Counted from the first letter of the stretch, positions 1 through 5,992 are shown. The stretch is 11,130 nucleotides of DNA from DAIOHQ01 sp036744635 (GCA_036744635.1 DAIOHQ010000168.1:1-11130), one strand, 5' to 3'. Made by a program: numbers and translations. Notes: generated by a model from the letters alone, not told the origin.

Positions 1-26
1 GGGGCAGACATTCTTGTCTGCCACGG
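1..26. repeat. Short dispersed palindrome, copy 1
   Basis: A perfect hairpin: GGCAGACA (3-10), loop TTCT, TGTCTGCC (15-22). The same unit recurs at 11082-11107 with 24 of 26 positions identical, and a decayed copy lies at 11049-11073. A second hairpin follows at once: CGGG and CAATG (24-27, 29-33) face CATTG and CCCG (38-42, 44-47). No T-run follows either stem, so neither is a classical terminator. From memory, repeats like this are common between genes in planctomycetes. Whether this copy begins upstream of the window cannot be seen. Confidence 0.75.
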
Positions 27-59
27 GACAATGTACTCATTGGCCCGTCCTCCGCTGAT

Positions 60-120
60 TTTTGAAACAGCCTCGAAGCGGGCAGACTCCTGCCGGGCGC
101 GAGAACGTCTTACTGAATGT
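60..120 (+). other. Hairpin-forming, protein-free stretch before the terminator
   Basis: No convincing protein is encoded here; the short open frames have no ribosome binding site and no recognisable content. A nested structure can be drawn: outer stem CTCG (72-75) with CGAG (100-103), inner stem GGCAG (81-85) with CTGCC (90-94), loop ACTC. It is followed directly by the terminator at 121-159, so it may be the 3' part of a small or untranslated RNA, or the 3' UTR of a gene upstream of the window. I do not recognise it as a known RNA family (not tmRNA, SRP RNA or RNase P RNA). Confidence 0.3.
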
Positions 121-159
121 GAGGACCGCCCCCGGTGACTGCGGACGGTCCTCTTTTTT
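121..159 (+). terminator. Rho-independent terminator
   Basis: A strong stem, GAGGACCG (121-128) pairing with CGGTCCTC (146-153), is followed at once by six T residues (154-159). The T-run on the + strand sets its direction. It ends a transcript coming from the left, either a gene before the window or an RNA in the first 120 bases, and isolates the glycosyltransferase gene that starts at 235 from it. Confidence 0.85.
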
Positions 160-204
160 GCAATCCCTGCACCTGATAGTAGGGGCGGGGGTCACCCCAC
201 CCGC

Positions 205-234
205 TTCGGGCTGGCGATGGGCTATACTGCCAAC
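205..234 (+). promoter_or_regulatory. Candidate -10 element just ahead of the first gene
   Basis: TATACT at 223-228 is one base from the sigma70 -10 consensus and lies only 6 bases before the ATG at 235. If used, transcription would start at or next to the ATG, giving a leaderless message. This agrees with the absence of any Shine-Dalgarno sequence before that ATG. No good -35 hexamer is seen at the usual distance, so this is a weak call from sequence alone. Confidence 0.35.
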
Positions 235-1092
235 ATGGCCAAGGACTCCCTGGCGCTGGTCGTGATGGCGAAGTTCCCCGAGGCGGGAAAAGTCAAAACC
301 CGCCTTACTCCCGCTCTCGCCCCCGCCCAGGCCGCCGCGATCCATCGCGCGTTTCTGCTGCACAGCATCGCCCGCCTGGGCGCGCTCGATGGCGACGAAA
401 TGGTGATCTGCTTCGATCCGCCAGATCGCGCCGCCGCGATGCGGGAACTGCTCGCTGAAGATGCAGCACAAACCGCCTGTCATCTTCCCGCCACCTGTCA
501 TCCTGAGGTACTCCGAAGGATCTGGCCTCGAGCGCCAATCCGGCCAGATTCCTCGGATTACCTCAGAATGACATCCACTCCATTGGAACGGGGCGAAATC
601 GCACACGATCGTCCAGACCCATTCCTCATAAGCTATCTCCCCCAATCCCCCGGCGACCTCGGCGCCCGCCTCGCCAGCGCCGCCGCCACCGTCGGCCAGC
701 GCCACCCGCGCATGCTCTTCTTCGGCGTCGACAGCCCCGATCTGCCCGACTCACACATTGATCGCGCCATCGAATTGACTCAGCAGGCCGCCGTTTCCGT
801 CAGCCCCACGGCCGACGGCGGTTTCTGGTCGCTGGGATTGTGCAACAGCGTTGACGCGTCGGCGCTGCTCTCGGGCATTCGCTGGTCCAGCGGCGTCGAG
901 ATGCGCCAGCTTCTGGAGCGCGCCGATGCCCTCGGTTACGCCACCGCGGTGGGGGAGCAATGGGATGATGTCGATCATCCCGCCGACCTGCAGCGTCTGC
1001 TGCATCGGCTGTCCACCTCGACCCAATCCTCCGACCGCGCCCTGCTCCAGCAATTGCAAACCATCCGCCCCGCGATAGAGTTGCCGTTTTAA
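235..1092 (+). CDS. TIGR04282/DUF2064-family glycosyltransferase-like protein
   Basis: A soluble nucleotide-sugar/nucleotidyl transferase-fold protein of the DUF2064 family, which databases name TIGR04282 'arsenosugar biosynthesis glycosyltransferase'. No arsenic genes lie nearby, so that role is not supported here. The ATG at 235 puts the family N-terminus (VVMAKFPEAGKVKTRLTP) in the usual place; an in-frame ATG at 217 would add six residues. Numbered from 217, other family motifs are SPGDLGARL (about 142-150), the metal-binding-type FFGVDSPDLP (about 168-177), SPTADGGFWSLGL (about 195-207) and DVDHPADL near the C-terminus. No signal peptide or membrane segment is seen. Residues 94-119 are encoded wholly by a 78-bp palindromic element and lie in a region of about 50 extra residues between the MRELL and PQSPGDLGARL segments. 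The reading frame is intact through it. The stop is 9 nt before the response regulator, so the two genes are probably co-transcribed. Family call is firm; substrate unknown. Confidence 0.88.
   Translation: MAKDSLALVVMAKFPEAGKVKTRLTPALAPAQAAAIHRAFLLHSIARLGALDGDEMVICFDPPDRAAAMRELLAEDAAQTACHLPATCHPEVLRRIWPRAPIRPDSSDYLRMTSTPLERGEIAHDRPDPFLISYLPQSPGDLGARLASAAATVGQRHPRMLFFGVDSPDLPDSHIDRAIELTQQAAVSVSPTADGGFWSLGLCNSVDASALLSGIRWSSGVEMRQLLERADALGYATAVGEQWDDVDHPADLQRLLHRLSTSTQSSDRALLQQLQTIRPAIELPF
496..573. repeat. 78-bp palindromic element inside a coding sequence (copy A)
   Basis: The left arm starts TGTCATCCTGAGGTACTCCG and the right arm ends CTCAGAATGACA; the arms match at 26 of 30 positions when one is reverse-complemented. 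The length is exactly 26 codons and the host frame reads through as a Cys-His...Arg-Met-Thr segment without a stop. The same register is also open on the opposite strand. A second copy of the same length is at 5915-5992. The 9-mer CCTGTCATC at 494-502, which overlaps the left end, also occurs at 476-484, 18 bp upstream. This may be a partial duplication at the insertion site. No transposase is present, so if mobile the element is non-autonomous. Confidence 0.9.
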
Positions 1093-1101
1093 GGTGATGC
1101 G

Positions 1102-1626
1102 ATGAGCGAAGCACAACCAGCAGCACAACCATCGGGCGGATCGGACGCGCCGCGGGCGTCGGCCGGCCCCGCCGAGTCGTTCCTCCCGGAATCGACGGTG
1201 ATGATCGTCGATGACAACCCGCAAAACGTCGAGCTGCTCCAGGCCTTTCTCGAATCTCTCCCAGTGAAGCTGGTGACGGCCATCGATGGCATAGACGCCC
1301 TGGAAAAAGTAGCCCAGCACAATCCCGACCTGATTCTGCTGGACATCATGATGCCGCGCATGAGCGGCTTTCAGGTCTGCAAAAAACTCAAGAGCGATCC
1401 CAAAACCAGGGACATTCAAATCCTGATGGTGACGGCCCTCAACGAACTCGGCGACATCGAAGCCGCCTCCGACTGCGGCACGGATGATTTCGTCAGCAAG
1501 CCGGTGAACAAATTCGAGCTGCTCACCAGAGTCAAAAGCCTCCTCCGCGTCCGCCACCTAAAAAACGAGCTGGAGCGCGCCCTGACCTATCTCAACGAAA
1601 TCGAGCAGGATGAAGAAGTGCTGTAG
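1102..1626 (+). CDS. Single-domain response regulator (receiver) with short helical tail
   Basis: A 174-aa CheY-like receiver that would take a phosphoryl group from a histidine kinase. After a flexible Ala/Pro/Ser-rich start (1-30), the receiver fold covers about 32-150: acidic pair D37/D38 (MIVDDNP), phospho-acceptor D81 (LILLDIMMP), T111 (MVTA) and K133 (SKPV) are all present, so it should be functional. There is no DNA-binding or enzymatic output domain. The last 25 residues are charged and helical (RHLKNELERALTYLNEIEQ), which suggests a dimer or partner contact. The start is supported by AAGGTG at 1091-1096, five bases before ATG. The gene follows the glycosyltransferase by 9 nt. Its partner kinase is unknown; the hybrid kinase at 10922-9339 is the only one in the window, but it carries its own receiver. 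Confidence 0.92.
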   Translation: MSEAQPAAQPSGGSDAPRASAGPAESFLPESTVMIVDDNPQNVELLQAFLESLPVKLVTAIDGIDALEKVAQHNPDLILLDIMMPRMSGFQVCKKLKSDPKTRDIQILMVTALNELGDIEAASDCGTDDFVSKPVNKFELLTRVKSLLRVRHLKNELERALTYLNEIEQDEEVL

Positions 1627-1810
1627 CACACCAACACTGGCCGCGCAATCAAACCCGCCATTGCCGATCCCCGCTGCCTGGCCGGTGGCATCATCCAGTT
1701 CTGCAGAACGCCCCAGATGCGAATTTCAGCCCATTCGATGTCCGTCACCTTCTCCCCCCCCATCGTACCTTCCATTCCTCCCCCGCCCAACCACGCGCGC
1801 AACTCGTCAA

Positions 1811-1839
1811 TTGCGCGCCAGGCGCGCCGCCAGCGCAAC
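1811..1839. repeat. Dyad motif, copy 1
   Basis: A symmetric arrangement: TTGCGC, four bases (GCCA), the self-complementary GGCGCGCC, four bases (GCCA), then GCGCAA. The near-identical copy 2 is at 1920-1948, differing at one base of 29. Directly before it, GCGCGCAA (1795-1802) forms a further inverted repeat with TTGCGCGC (1811-1818). The symmetry resembles a protein-binding operator or a dispersed palindromic repeat; the sequence alone cannot say which. Confidence 0.65.
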
Positions 1840-1919
1840 GCCTTCCAGACACAAAATCCGAAAACTCAAAAAATTTTGCCCCCGATTTCCCCGTAAATCC
1901 CGCCATCTCCTCCCGCGCG

Positions 1920-1948
1920 TTGCGCGCCCGGCGCGCCGCCAGCGCAAC
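1920..1948. repeat. Dyad motif, copy 2
   Basis: Same design as copy 1, with the first spacer GCCC in place of GCCA: outer arms TTGCGC (1920-1925) and GCGCAA (1942-1947) placed symmetrically about GGCGCGCC (1930-1937). It starts 109 bp after copy 1 and lies just before a CTCTATAGAG palindrome and the small open frame at 1977. Confidence 0.65.
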
Positions 1949-1976
1949 TCCGCCCCTCTATAGAGAGGAGAGCATT

Positions 1977-2144
1977 ATGACCATCAACCAAGGACGACGG
2001 ACCAAGCACAACTCCCGCGCCCCCTCCAGCATTTTTGCAATTTGCAATTTCCATTTTTCAATCTCCCTGCTCTCAGATGTCCCACTCTCTCCAAAATGTC
2101 CCACATGCCACGTCATTCACAAGTGCCGAAGCACAAACGACTAA
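1977..2144 (+). CDS. Possible small ORF (55 aa) with strong ribosome site; doubtful
   Basis: AGGAG at 1966-1970 sits six bases before ATG 1977, a better ribosome binding site than most genes in the window have. The predicted peptide begins MTINQGRRTKHNS, has a hydrophobic middle (SIFAICNFHFSISLL) and ends with four Cys (CPTCHVIHKC and one earlier Cys). I recognise no family. The coding content overlaps low-complexity repeats (ATGTCCC units, a duplicated GCAATTT) and lacks the GC-rich third positions of the neighbouring genes, so it may be chance. It could also be a leader peptide for the M16 gene. Confidence 0.2.
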   Translation: MTINQGRRTKHNSRAPSSIFAICNFHFSISLLSDVPLSPKCPTCHVIHKCRSTND

Positions 2145-2182
2145 CGACAGCCCCATGTCCCAAAATGTCCCCAAATGTCCCA
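2077..2182. repeat. ATGTCCC direct repeats, three in 10-bp phase
   Basis: Five copies of ATGTCCC followed by A or C begin at 2077, 2096, 2155, 2165 and 2175. The last three are exactly 10 bp apart, so they would lie on one face of the helix, and all point the same way. They lie 140-240 bp upstream of the M16 start codon. This could be a multi-site operator or a degenerate microsatellite. Confidence 0.6.
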
Positions 2183-2319
2183 CATTTCATTTTCACTCTC
2201 CCCGACCGAAAATCCGCCACGCCCAAAGGGCGCCCGAATCCAAAATCCCTCCTTGCAATCCTCCAGCCCCGCCGTACCTTCACAATTCACACACGCAGCA
2301 ATCAACGGAGATCAGGCTT

Positions 2320-5241
2320 ATGAGCAGATGGATCACTTTCGCGGTGGTGGCGTTCTCCTTTGTCGCCGGTTGCCGCTCCGGCACTACCCGGCCTAGTTCC
2401 TCAATGGCCGAGGGCGATATCGTCGACGTCGCTCCGCCGCCGTCGGCCGCCGATGCCGCCAAACAGGACTATGGCGCCGAGCGCTGCCGCCTCGTCAACG
2501 AACGCGATGAGATCGTCTCCATCCTCAAAAACGGCGCTACCGTCATCGTCAGGCGCGTCCCCTCCCCCGTGGTCGCCGTGCGCGGCTACGTCAACACCGG
2601 CGGCGTCTACGAAGGCAAGTGGCTCGGCGGCGGCCTCAGCCATCTCCTCGAACACCTCGTCGCCGGCGGCTCCAACCAGCGCCGCACCGAGGCGCACAAC
2701 CGCGACCTGCTTCAGGAGATCGGCAACAACTCCAACGCCTATACCAGCGAAGACCACACCGCCTTTTTCATCAACACCACCGCCGAGCACATGGAGCCGG
2801 CCGTCGACCTGGTCACCGGCTGGATGCTCGGCGCCCTCATCACCCCCGAAGAATACCGCCGCGAATACCAGGTCGTGCAGCGCGAACTCGAAAAGGACAA
2901 GGGCGAACCGGACTGGGTCTTCTACGAGCTGGCCACCATCAACCGCTACCACGTCAGTCCCGCCAGGGTGCCGGTCATCGGCTACCAGGAAGTCATCCAG
3001 GGCCTGTCTCGCGATGATGTTTACAGCTATTACAAACTGGCCTACCAGCCCAATGACATGATCTTCTCGGTCGCCGGCAACCTCGATCCCGAGGTCATGC
3101 TCAAGGCGGTGCAGAAAAATGTCGCCGATGCCAAGCCCGGCCGCGAATTTTCCCGCGACGTCGCCGATGAGCCCCCCGTGCTCGCACCGCGCACGCTGGT
3201 GGCGACGTTTCCCAAGCTCGGCCAGGCCAAGCTCAATATCGCCTTTCCCACCGTCAAGCTTTCCGATCCCGACCTCTACGCCTTGGATCTGCTCTCCACC
3301 GCCCTGGCCGGCGGCGAAAGCGCTCTGCTGGTCGAAGATCTGCGCGACAAGCAGCAACTGGTGAACTCGATCGCCGCCTCCAGCAACACCCCCAGCTATG
3401 TCGAAGGCGATTTCGATTTCTCCATGGACCTCGATCCAAAAAATATCGCCCCCGCCACCACCGCGCTGCTCGAACAGATCGCCCACCTCAAGGCCAACGG
3501 CATCGACGCCGACCGCCTCGCCCGCGCCAAAACCCAGATGCGCACCCAGCGCGTCAAGTCGATGCAGACTTCCGAAGACATCGCCTCCTCACTGGCCAGC
3601 GACTACATGAGCACCGCCGACCCGCATTTCAGCGACCGCTACGTCGAGCGCATCGAAAAGGTGACCGCCGAGCAGGTGCAGGCCGCGGCTCAGAAATATT
3701 TCGTCGCCGGCCGTCTGATCACCACCGCGCTGCTGCCCAGCGAATACGTCGGCGCCAAGGGGCTGCCGGCGGCCGAGGACCTCATTCGCCCGGTGGCGCC
3801 GACCACCCAGCCGGGCGGCGAAAAGACCGTGGCGCAAGCGCCGAAGGTCGAGCGCATGCAGCTTGAAAACGGCACGGTGGTCCTGCTCAAGCGCAACGCC
3901 ACCACCCCGCTGGTGCAAATCCGCATGTATGCCCACGGTGGAGTGACGGCCGAGGATGCGGCCAGCAATGGCATCGGCAACCTCGCCATGGAGATGCTCC
4001 CGCGCGGCACCGATTCGCGCAAAGCCGCCGACATCGCCGAATTCTTCGATTCCACCGGCGGCTCCATCGACACCGCCTGCGGCAACAACAGTTGGTACTG
4101 GAATGCCGAGTGCATGAAGGCCGACTTCGCCAAGACCATGGAAGTCTTCGGCGACATCGTCGCCCACCCCAGCTTCCCCGACGGCGAATTGGCCCCCATG
4201 AAGCAGCGCATCCTCGCCGCCATCGAGAGCGAGGATTCGCAGTGGGACAGCCAGGCGATGCACTACTTCATGAAGGAATACTTCGGCCCGCGCAAGTCTC
4301 CCTATCAGTTCCTGCGCACCGGCATGAAGGAAAACGTCAAGAAGCTCACCGCCGATCAGCTCAGGCAGTGGTATCAGCAGAAGGTGCTGGCCGCCACCCG
4401 CGTCATCGCCATCTACGGCGACATCGACGCCGACCAGGCGAAGAAGCTGGCCGCCGATCAATTCGGCAAGCTTCCCAAGGCGGCCATCCCCGCGGCGTCG
4501 CCGGCGCTGCACGGCGAGGCAAGCATCCCCGAGGATTTCGTCCGCGGAACTCCCGCCATTGAAGTCCAGCGCGTCGCCGTCCAGAAAACCGAACAGCCTC
4601 TGGCCGGCATCGTCATCGGCTTCAACAGCAGCAGCGTCGTCGGCGATCCCGCCAACTTTCCCATCGACGTCGCCGACACAATGTGCAGCGGATATGACTA
4701 TCCCACCGGTTATCTCTTCGAGACCCTGCGCGGCCGCGGCTACGTCTACGAAGTCGCCGCCCAAAGCTGGCCGGGACGCAGCCCCTCCATTCCCGGAACC
4801 TTTTACGTCATCGCCGGGTGTGATGCATCCAAGGTGAATGAAGTAATCGACATCATTCTGCAGAACATCGCCCGCCTGCAGGGGAAGCCCGCCGACATGC
4901 AGGAAAGCTGGTTTGCCCGCTCCAAACAGCTCATCACCACCGCCGAGGCGCTGAACAACGAAACCCCCGCCTCCCAGGCCACCAGCGCCGCGCTGGATGA
5001 ACTGTATGGCCTGGGCTTCGACTATCACGACCGCTTTGCCGATAAGATCAACGCGGTGACCTTGCCGCAGGTACAAATTACCGCCGCCCGCCGCCTGCGG
5101 CAGTGCGTGGTGACGGTGTCTACGCCCGACCCCGACAGCGTGAACGTGCAGACCGGCCGGCGCGAATATAATTCGTTCCCGACCGTCGACCTGACCCCGC
5201 GCGGGATTCAGCATGACACTCCCGGCGGGGCGGGCAAATGA
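2320..5241 (+). CDS. M16 (pitrilysin/insulinase-type) zinc peptidase, two-unit lipoprotein
   Basis: A 973-aa zinc endopeptidase predicted to be anchored to a membrane by lipid and to degrade peptides outside the cytoplasm. The ATG at 2320 is chosen because ACGGAG lies nine bases upstream and it exposes a lipoprotein signal: MSRW, hydrophobic ITFAVVAFSFVAG, then C18 in a V-A-G-C lipobox. The frame stays open 95 codons further upstream, but that extension is low-complexity. The first M16 unit (about 65-420) carries the inverted zinc motif HLLEH (H108, E111, H112) and E189, which is exactly the HxxEH-x76-E spacing, so it should be active. The second unit (about 510-900) has the fold, including MYAHGG and LRGRGYVYEV, but NLAMEM replaces HxxEH, so it is probably a non-catalytic half that closes the chamber, as in pitrilysin. 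Length and order match fused two-unit M16 proteins. The FTCD_C gene follows 21 nt later. Substrate unknown. Confidence 0.93.
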   Translation: MSRWITFAVVAFSFVAGCRSGTTRPSSSMAEGDIVDVAPPPSAADAAKQDYGAERCRLVNERDEIVSILKNGATVIVRRVPSPVVAVRGYVNTGGVYEGKWLGGGLSHLLEHLVAGGSNQRRTEAHNRDLLQEIGNNSNAYTSEDHTAFFINTTAEHMEPAVDLVTGWMLGALITPEEYRREYQVVQRELEKDKGEPDWVFYELATINRYHVSPARVPVIGYQEVIQGLSRDDVYSYYKLAYQPNDMIFSVAGNLDPEVMLKAVQKNVADAKPGREFSRDVADEPPVLAPRTLVATFPKLGQAKLNIAFPTVKLSDPDLYALDLLSTALAGGESALLVEDLRDKQQLVNSIAASSNTPSYVEGDFDFSMDLDPKNIAPATTALLEQIAHLKANGIDADRLARAKTQMRTQRVKSMQTSEDIASSLASDYMSTADPHFSDRYVERIEKVTAEQVQAAAQKYFVAGRLITTALLPSEYVGAKGLPAAEDLIRPVAPTTQPGGEKTVAQAPKVERMQLENGTVVLLKRNATTPLVQIRMYAHGGVTAEDAASNGIGNLAMEMLPRGTDSRKAADIAEFFDSTGGSIDTACGNNSWYWNAECMKADFAKTMEVFGDIVAHPSFPDGELAPMKQRILAAIESEDSQWDSQAMHYFMKEYFGPRKSPYQFLRTGMKENVKKLTADQLRQWYQQKVLAATRVIAIYGDIDADQAKKLAADQFGKLPKAAIPAASPALHGEASIPEDFVRGTPAIEVQRVAVQKTEQPLAGIVIGFNSSSVVGDPANFPIDVADTMCSGYDYPTGYLFETLRGRGYVYEVAAQSWPGRSPSIPGTFYVIAGCDASKVNEVIDIILQNIARLQGKPADMQESWFARSKQLITTAEALNNETPASQATSAALDELYGLGFDYHDRFADKINAVTLPQVQITAARRLRQCVVTVSTPDPDSVNVQTGRREYNSFPTVDLTPRGIQHDTPGGAGK

Positions 5242-5262
5242 TAAGCGACGCAAAGAGGTTTC

Positions 5263-5889
5263 ATGACCGATTGCAAAACATCCGTTGAAGAGTTCTTGGA
5301 TGCCGCCGCCGCAAAGCAGCCCACCCCCGGCGGGGGAAGCGTGGCGGCGCTGGTGGGGGCGCTGGCCGCCTCCATGGGGGAAATGGTGGTCAACTACAGT
5401 CTCGGCAAGAAATCGCTGGAGATGTATGCCGGCGAGCTCAAGCCCGCCCTCGATCAGCTCCATCGCGCCCGCCAAATTCTGCAGGCCCTGGTGGTGGAAG
5501 ACCAGGCCGCCTACGAGCTGCTCACCGCCCTGCGCAAGCTGCCGGAGACTTCCCCCGAGCGCATCGAAAAAATGCCCGCGGCCTTGCTCGCCTCCATCCG
5601 CGTCCCCGAAACGATGGCCGCGTCCGCCGTCGCCATCCTCGAAATCTGCGACAAGATCGTCGGCTTCGTCAACCGATTCCTCCTCTCCGACCTGGCCGTC
5701 TGCGCTGACCTGGCAATGGCCACCACCCGCTGCGCCATCTACAACGTCCGCGCCAACCTCAATGACTTCACGGACGAATCCGATCGCCGCACCATCGAAT
5801 CCACCATCGGCCAGATCCTCAGCCACGCCGGTGCCCTCATCCAGCGCGTCGCCCCCAGAATCTGGGAGCGCCAACGACAAGGAGTGTGA
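5263..5889 (+). CDS. FTCD_C-family cyclodeaminase/cyclohydrolase
   Basis: A 208-aa stand-alone protein of the all-helical FTCD_C family. This family includes the formimino-tetrahydrofolate cyclodeaminase half of the bifunctional FTCD enzyme and the separate methenyl-tetrahydrofolate cyclohydrolase FchA, of about this size. It would act in the cytoplasm on a one-carbon folate. The hallmark N-terminal segment is clear: SVEEFLDAAA, then PTPGGGSVAALVGAL at about 20-34. Later helices match the family (IRVPETMAASAVAILEI and DLAVCADLAMATT, then YNVRANL). The start is fixed by AAGAGG at 5253-5258, four bases before ATG. It lies 21 nt after the M16 gene and is likely co-transcribed with it. Whether it is a deaminase or a cyclohydrolase cannot be told; no histidine-degradation genes are nearby, so the cyclohydrolase role is a fair guess. 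Nothing suggests truncation. Confidence 0.9.
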   Translation: MTDCKTSVEEFLDAAAAKQPTPGGGSVAALVGALAASMGEMVVNYSLGKKSLEMYAGELKPALDQLHRARQILQALVVEDQAAYELLTALRKLPETSPERIEKMPAALLASIRVPETMAASAVAILEICDKIVGFVNRFLLSDLAVCADLAMATTRCAIYNVRANLNDFTDESDRRTIESTIGQILSHAGALIQRVAPRIWERQRQGV

Positions 5890-5914
5890 TGGTTGGTGTT
5901 TTTGTTTACGGAAT

Positions 5915-5992
5915 TGTCATTCTGAGGTACTCCGAAGAATCTGCGTGGATTACCATTCGATGCCAGATCCTTCAGAGTACTTCAGGATGACA
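5915..5992. repeat. 78-bp palindromic element between genes (copy B)
   Basis: It begins TGTCATTCTGAGGTACTCCG and ends TTCAGGATGACA, and the arms match at 25 of 29 positions. It is exactly as long as copy A at 496-573; the left arms of the two copies differ at 2 of 29 positions and the right arms at 6 of 30, while the centres differ freely. Read from its first base it is open for all 26 codons, giving a peptide with the same Cys-His...Arg-Met-Thr ends as copy A. It fills most of the gap between the FTCD_C gene and the Cys4 protein gene and ends 24 bases before that ATG, so in a shared transcript it would form a large hairpin there. Confidence 0.9.

Larger units (their letters stand above)
1627..2319. 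other. Long intergenic region, C-rich and G-poor, no convincing gene
   Basis: About 690 bp with no protein of recognisable family on either strand. The + strand is strongly pyrimidine-biased: by hand count 1741-1800 holds 35 C and 6 G, 2041-2100 holds 20 C and 5 G, and 2161-2220 holds 24 C and 5 G. It contains two dyad motifs (1811-1839, 1920-1948), a palindrome CTCTATAGAG (1956-1965), a small open frame with a good ribosome site (1977-2144), and five ATGTCCC repeats (2077-2182). No T-tailed hairpin is seen after the response regulator. C-over-G RNA of this kind suits Rho loading, so Rho-dependent termination is possible. Confidence 0.6.

Noticed and set aside
62..265. 67-codon + strand frame before the glycosyltransferase gene
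   Set aside because: It reads through the terminator hairpin, has no ribosome site, and its product resembles no protein I know.
37..705. 222-codon minus-strand frame across the left end
   Set aside because: It runs through the terminator, the palindrome and the start of the glycosyltransferase gene, and has no recognisable domain.
235..1092. Arsenosugar biosynthesis locus
   Set aside because: The family name suggests it, but no arsM, radical SAM or other arsenic gene lies nearby; only the fold-level assignment is supported.
2077..2182. CRISPR array
   Set aside because: The repeat unit is only 7-8 bases, the spacing is 10 to 59 bp with no uniform spacers, and no cas gene is present.
2035..2319. 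N-terminal extension of the M16 protein by 95 codons
   Set aside because: The frame is open, but the sequence is low-complexity repeat DNA, has no ribosome site at its first ATG, and would bury the lipoprotein signal that starts at 2320.
3589..5880. 763-codon open frame on the minus strand opposite the M16 and FTCD_C genes
   Set aside because: It is antisense to two well-recognised genes and is Gly/Ala/Val-rich in the manner of a GC-rich shadow frame; no domain is recognisable.
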